64,000 nt of DNA from Desulfobaculum bizertense DSM 18034 (lineage in GTDB: Bacteria > Desulfobacterota > Desulfovibrionia > Desulfovibrionales > Desulfovibrionaceae), in contig NZ_FUYA01000006.1 of NCBI RefSeq assembly GCF_900167065.1, positions 62,001 through 126,000 on the forward strand, given 5' to 3'. A program made the position numbers and the translations under genes. A model generated the notes under the pieces. It worked only from the letters and a program-made list of their open reading frames with translations. It did not search any database and was not told the origin of the DNA. How positions within the stretch are numbered: the first letter of the stretch is position 1; each line of letters opens with the position of its first letter. Below are positions 61,613-64,000 of this stretch, piece after piece.

Positions 61613-61638
61613 AAGCCCCCGCAAGGGGGCTTTTTTTT
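61613..61638 (+). terminator. Rho-independent terminator of hisG
   Basis: AAGCCCCC and GGGGGCTT pair around GCAA and are followed by eight T. Element B begins directly after it. Confidence 0.9.
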
Positions 61639-61639
61639 A

Positions 61640-62140
61640 GGGTGGTGGGCGGGGACTCTGTCCCCGCACCTCTGCAAGGGGCGCTGCCCCTTGACCCCGC
61701 CCAAGGACGAGGCCCTTGGGAATCCCGATTTCGCCCGAAATAAAAGGGGACCGAAATGTGATGAGAGCTACGCTCTCCTCTCCATTTCGGTCCCCTTTTT
61801 TTCGGCCTAATTAACTGGGCGCGTGTTCTTTTTCTTTGCGCTCCAACCCTTTCTTTTTGAACGCTCGCGTTCAAAAAGAAAATGGTGGCGAACGCACGAG
61901 AAGGAGAAAGAAGCTCTCGACGTTATGCCTAACAAGTTTGAATTTCATTCACGCGAAGCGTGGATGGAATTCAAACTCGATGAGGATACGTAAGGGAATC
62001 ATTCCCTTACGCGGGGGTTTGGGGGCAGGCCCCCAACTTCCCCCACCCACCCATCCAGCGCTAACACGCTGGGGCAGGCCCCCAATCTTCTTCCCACCCG
62101 CCCATCCAGCGCTAACGCGCTGGGCAGGCCCCCAATCTTC
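61640..62140 (+). repeat. Covarying multi-hairpin intergenic element, copy B
   Basis: The partner of 41680-42137, in the same block order. Hairpin I at 61736-61804 has a 23-bp stem with one mismatch and an inner 6-bp hairpin. Hairpin II is at 61850-61881 (15 bp). Hairpin III at 61935-61977 pairs 20 of 20 counting two G-U pairs, with tip GCGAAGC. Hairpin IV at 61989-62011 is identical to A. The final CCAGCGC-TAAC-type hairpin module occurs twice here and once in A. It lies between the convergent hisG and SLC13-type genes; I see no gene inside. Confidence 0.9.
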
Positions 62141-62150
62141 CTCTCCCCCA

Positions 62151-62184
62151 ATAAGAAAAGCCGGAAGCGGGTGAAGCTTCCGGC
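62151..62184 (-). terminator. Rho-independent terminator of the SLC13-type gene
   Basis: GCCGGAAGC and GCTTCCGGC form a 9-bp stem around a 7-base loop, followed on the minus strand by TTTTCTTAT. Confidence 0.8.
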
Positions 62185-62212
62185 TTATGCTGGGGGGGAG
62201 GGTATGAAAGGC

Positions 62213-63544
62213 CTAAAAGGGCCAAATCATGGGTACAAATATCACGATGAGCACGAAGCTAATAAGCTGCAAGGGCCAACCTGCTTTAGTGTAGTCGAGG
62301 AAGGAGTAGCGACCTGGGCCGAGCACGATAGTGTTAGGCGGGGTAGCCACGGGGGTGAGGAAGCAGGCGGAGGCGGACATAGCGATACCCATAACGAGAG
62401 GCAACGGAGAGACGCCGCCGTTGACAGCGATGGGGATAGCGAGAGGCGCCATAAGCGCAGCAGTAGCCGTGTTGGACATAAAGTTGGTTACCATAGCGGT
62501 GAGCGCACAACAGACAGCGAGGAGCATGTACGGGTTTGAGACATGCTTAACGACGTTGTCAGCGATGAGCTGAGCAGCACCAGAGTCCTTCATCGCGGTA
62601 GACATGGAGAGCATGCCTGCGAAGAGGAAGATTGTTGTCCAGTCAACGGCTCTGTAGGCTTCGTTAACAGTCATACAGCCGGTAATCACGACGAGACAGG
62701 CACCGAGCATAACCGCAGTCACGAGCGGGAGGAGCTTGGAGACCATAGCGACGACGACGAAGATGAAGATGCCGACAGACCACCACATTTTTTCTGGTCT
62801 TTTTGGCTTTTGGACTTCGACCATCTCACATTCCTTGACCTCATCGGGCAAGAAGCGCCGACCGATCACGGCGTAATAAATAATACCAGCAGCAAAGAGG
62901 ATGGCACCGATTTTAGCGAACTCAAAGAAGCCAAAGGGTTCGACGCCAGCGGGACCCATCTGCTCAAGCACACTGTTGACGAGTCCATTTGGGGGGGTAC
63001 CGACGAGAGTCATGGTACCGCCGAGTGACGCGGCAAAAGCGACAGGCATCAAAATTTTACCTGGCTTGATCTTCGCAGTCGCACACATGCCCATAATCAT
63101 GGGGATGGCAACGACGATGGTTCCTGTGTTAGAGAGGAAGGCAGACAAAACGCCAACAGCAAGCATGGAAAGGATGAGCACCCGACTTTCCTTTCCTTTT
63201 GAAAACTTAAGCGTAAGCAGCCCGATTTTTTCTGCAAAACCAGTCACGAATGTTGCCTCTCCCACGACAAACATTCCCATAAAGATGACAACCCACTGGT
63301 TACCAAAATTTATGAAGGCTTCATTTGCTGGAATAATCCCAAATGCGCTCAGGGCAACGGGAACCAGCATTGCAGTAATGGGCAAAGGCACCAGTTCTGA
63401 GAAAAAAAGAATTGCAGCGACAAAAAGAATGATTAAGGTTAGATACGCATGCGTAAGAGATGGAACGGGTGCCGCATAAGCAGTTGTGGCTAAGACCAAG
63501 ACCAGTGCACAGGCTAACAATCCGAAAGTGCATAATTTTTTCAT
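62213..63544 (-). CDS. SLC13/DASS-type transporter
   Basis: A 443-residue polytopic membrane protein of the SLC13/arsenite-permease-like group, with an N-terminal signal-like hydrophobic stretch (about 5-25) and ten or more membrane segments. Two repeats carry the family's SNT motifs (FLSNTGTIVVAIPM near 135, FMSNTATAALMAPL near 365) and TPPNG/TPPN loops that line the substrate and sodium sites. It probably imports a di- or tricarboxylate or another anion with sodium. The nearby malic enzyme on the same strand makes malate or succinate a fair guess. Confidence 0.85.
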   Translation of the reverse strand: MKKLCTFGLLACALVLVLATTAYAAPVPSLTHAYLTLIILFVAAILFFSELVPLPITAMLVPVALSAFGIIPANEAFINFGNQWVVIFMGMFVVGEATFVTGFAEKIGLLTLKFSKGKESRVLILSMLAVGVLSAFLSNTGTIVVAIPMIMGMCATAKIKPGKILMPVAFAASLGGTMTLVGTPPNGLVNSVLEQMGPAGVEPFGFFEFAKIGAILFAAGIIYYAVIGRRFLPDEVKECEMVEVQKPKRPEKMWWSVGIFIFVVVAMVSKLLPLVTAVMLGACLVVITGCMTVNEAYRAVDWTTIFLFAGMLSMSTAMKDSGAAQLIADNVVKHVSNPYMLLAVCCALTAMVTNFMSNTATAALMAPLAIPIAVNGGVSPLPLVMGIAMSASACFLTPVATPPNTIVLGPGRYSFLDYTKAGWPLQLISFVLIVIFVPMIWPF

Positions 63545-63609
63545 GTCGTATCCTCGGTTATGGGGGAAGCGATAGAAGAAAGGTCACGTCTCTCGTCCAT
63601 TTTTTATGT

Positions 63610-63649
63610 TCCCCCGCTCAGAGTGGCCGCTCTGAGCGGGGGATTTTTT
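63610..63649 (+). terminator. Hairpin plus T-run on the plus strand
   Basis: CCCCCGCTCAGAG and CTCTGAGCGGGGG form a 13-bp stem with a 6-base loop; on the plus strand it is followed by ATTTTTTT. No plus-strand gene precedes it, and on the minus strand, where both flanking genes lie, no T-run follows. Confidence 0.6.
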
Positions 63650-63655
63650 TATGGG

Positions 63656-64000
63656 TTAATGTTCATAGCTTTCAACAAAGGGAGCGATACGCTCGTGAGA
63701 GCGCTTGACCCTGTCGCGAAGCTGGCGGCGATAGGCATCCATGTCCGGGATAGTCTGAGTTGCAACACCAGTATCCATAGCAGCCTGAGCAACGGCGGGA
63801 ACGACCCACTCAAGTACGCGAGAATCAAGAGGCTTCGGAATGACGTAGTCAGTGCCAAAGGACAGCTCTGTCACGCCGTAGGCGTCGAGGGTTTCCTTCT
63901 GGACAGGCTCCTTGGCGAGAGCAGCAAGGGCCTGAGCGGCAGCGATTTTCATCTCTTCGTTAATCTCGGTAGCGCCAACGTCGAGAGCGCCGCGGAAGAT
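63656..64000 (-). CDS. Malic enzyme, C-terminal fragment
   Basis: The last 114 residues of an NAD(P)-dependent malic enzyme (malate to pyruvate and CO2), open to the right edge of the window. The [11 protein letters not shown] and [16 protein letters not shown] segments and the later [15 protein letters not shown] are characteristic of the C-terminal NAD-binding domain of short bacterial malic enzymes. The active site and the start lie outside the window. No phosphotransacetylase domain follows, so it is the short form. The SLC13-type transporter lies downstream on the same strand. Confidence 0.85.
   Translation of the reverse strand: MFRGALDVGATEINEEMKIAAAQALAALAKEPVQKETLDAYGVTELSFGTDYVIPKPLDSRVLEWVVPAVAQAAMDTGVATQTIPDMDAYRRQLRDRVKRSHERIAPFVESYEH

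Overview
The window reads as ordinary chromosome from a sulfate-reducing deltaproteobacterium of the Desulfovibrionaceae type. This is inferred from gene content and order: deformylase-fmt-DUF116-rsmB, a DUF523/DUF1722 protein with a class II photolyase, LrgA/LrgB with a LysR regulator, two SLC13-type anion transporters, an AssT homologue, long-form HisG and a C-terminal malic enzyme fragment. GC is moderate (mid 50s by eye), gene density is high, and I found no rRNA, tRNA, CRISPR array, integrase, transposase or phage gene.

Layout. 1-6.2 kb: a minus-strand operon (SLC13 transporter, thioredoxin reductase, thioredoxin, cytoplasmic AssT-type sulfotransferase, SDR oxidoreductase running off the left edge) with a divergent Crp/Fnr-family regulator. 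6.2-9.6 kb: a nitroreductase and a chemoreceptor, each followed by a copy of the same ~200-bp repeat. 10-12.2 kb: LrgA/LrgB and a divergent LysR regulator. 12.2-16.1 kb: a very long DEAD-box helicase and ~1 kb of leader/intergenic DNA. 16.1-21.4 kb: a SelD-N-terminal-like flavoprotein and the DUF523/DUF1722 - SDR/DUF2867 - class II photolyase operon. 21.4-24.3 kb: CopA and a small Cys-rich membrane protein behind a possible Fur box. 24.4-31.4 kb: trehalose synthase-maltokinase fusion, MalQ, thiol peroxidase and a double-REC HD-GYP protein. 31.5-38.5 kb: rsmB, DUF116, fmt, def, aspS, hisS. 38.9-41.6 kb: a methyltransferase and ilvD. 42.2-48.3 kb: purB-pyrE run on into four envelope genes, including homologues of the Csd4/Pgp1 and Csd6/Pgp2 cell-shape peptidases. 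48.4-51.6 kb: FmdB-type zinc ribbon, a 34-residue basic protein, rhodanese, radical SAM enzyme and an HU/IHF protein. 51.7-54.7 kb: four RlpA paralogues and a His-rich lipoprotein. 55.1-61.6 kb: pyrB, pyrC, a CCA-enzyme-like HD protein, rlmN, hisI, hisG. 62.2-64 kb: a second SLC13-type transporter and the end of a malic enzyme.

What stands out. (1) Two ~450-500-bp intergenic elements (about 41680-42137 and 61640-62140) share near-identical blocks alternating with long hairpins. The stem sequences differ between copies, but the complementarity is kept, including a GCGAAGC mini-hairpin tip. I recognise no described family for them. (2) The cytoplasmic AssT/thioredoxin/transporter operon is an unusual combination. 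(3) The purB-pyrE-cell-shape operon and the RlpA array make this window rich in peptidoglycan-remodelling enzymes, fitting a curved or helical cell. Function statements come from sequence motifs read by eye; no database search was run.
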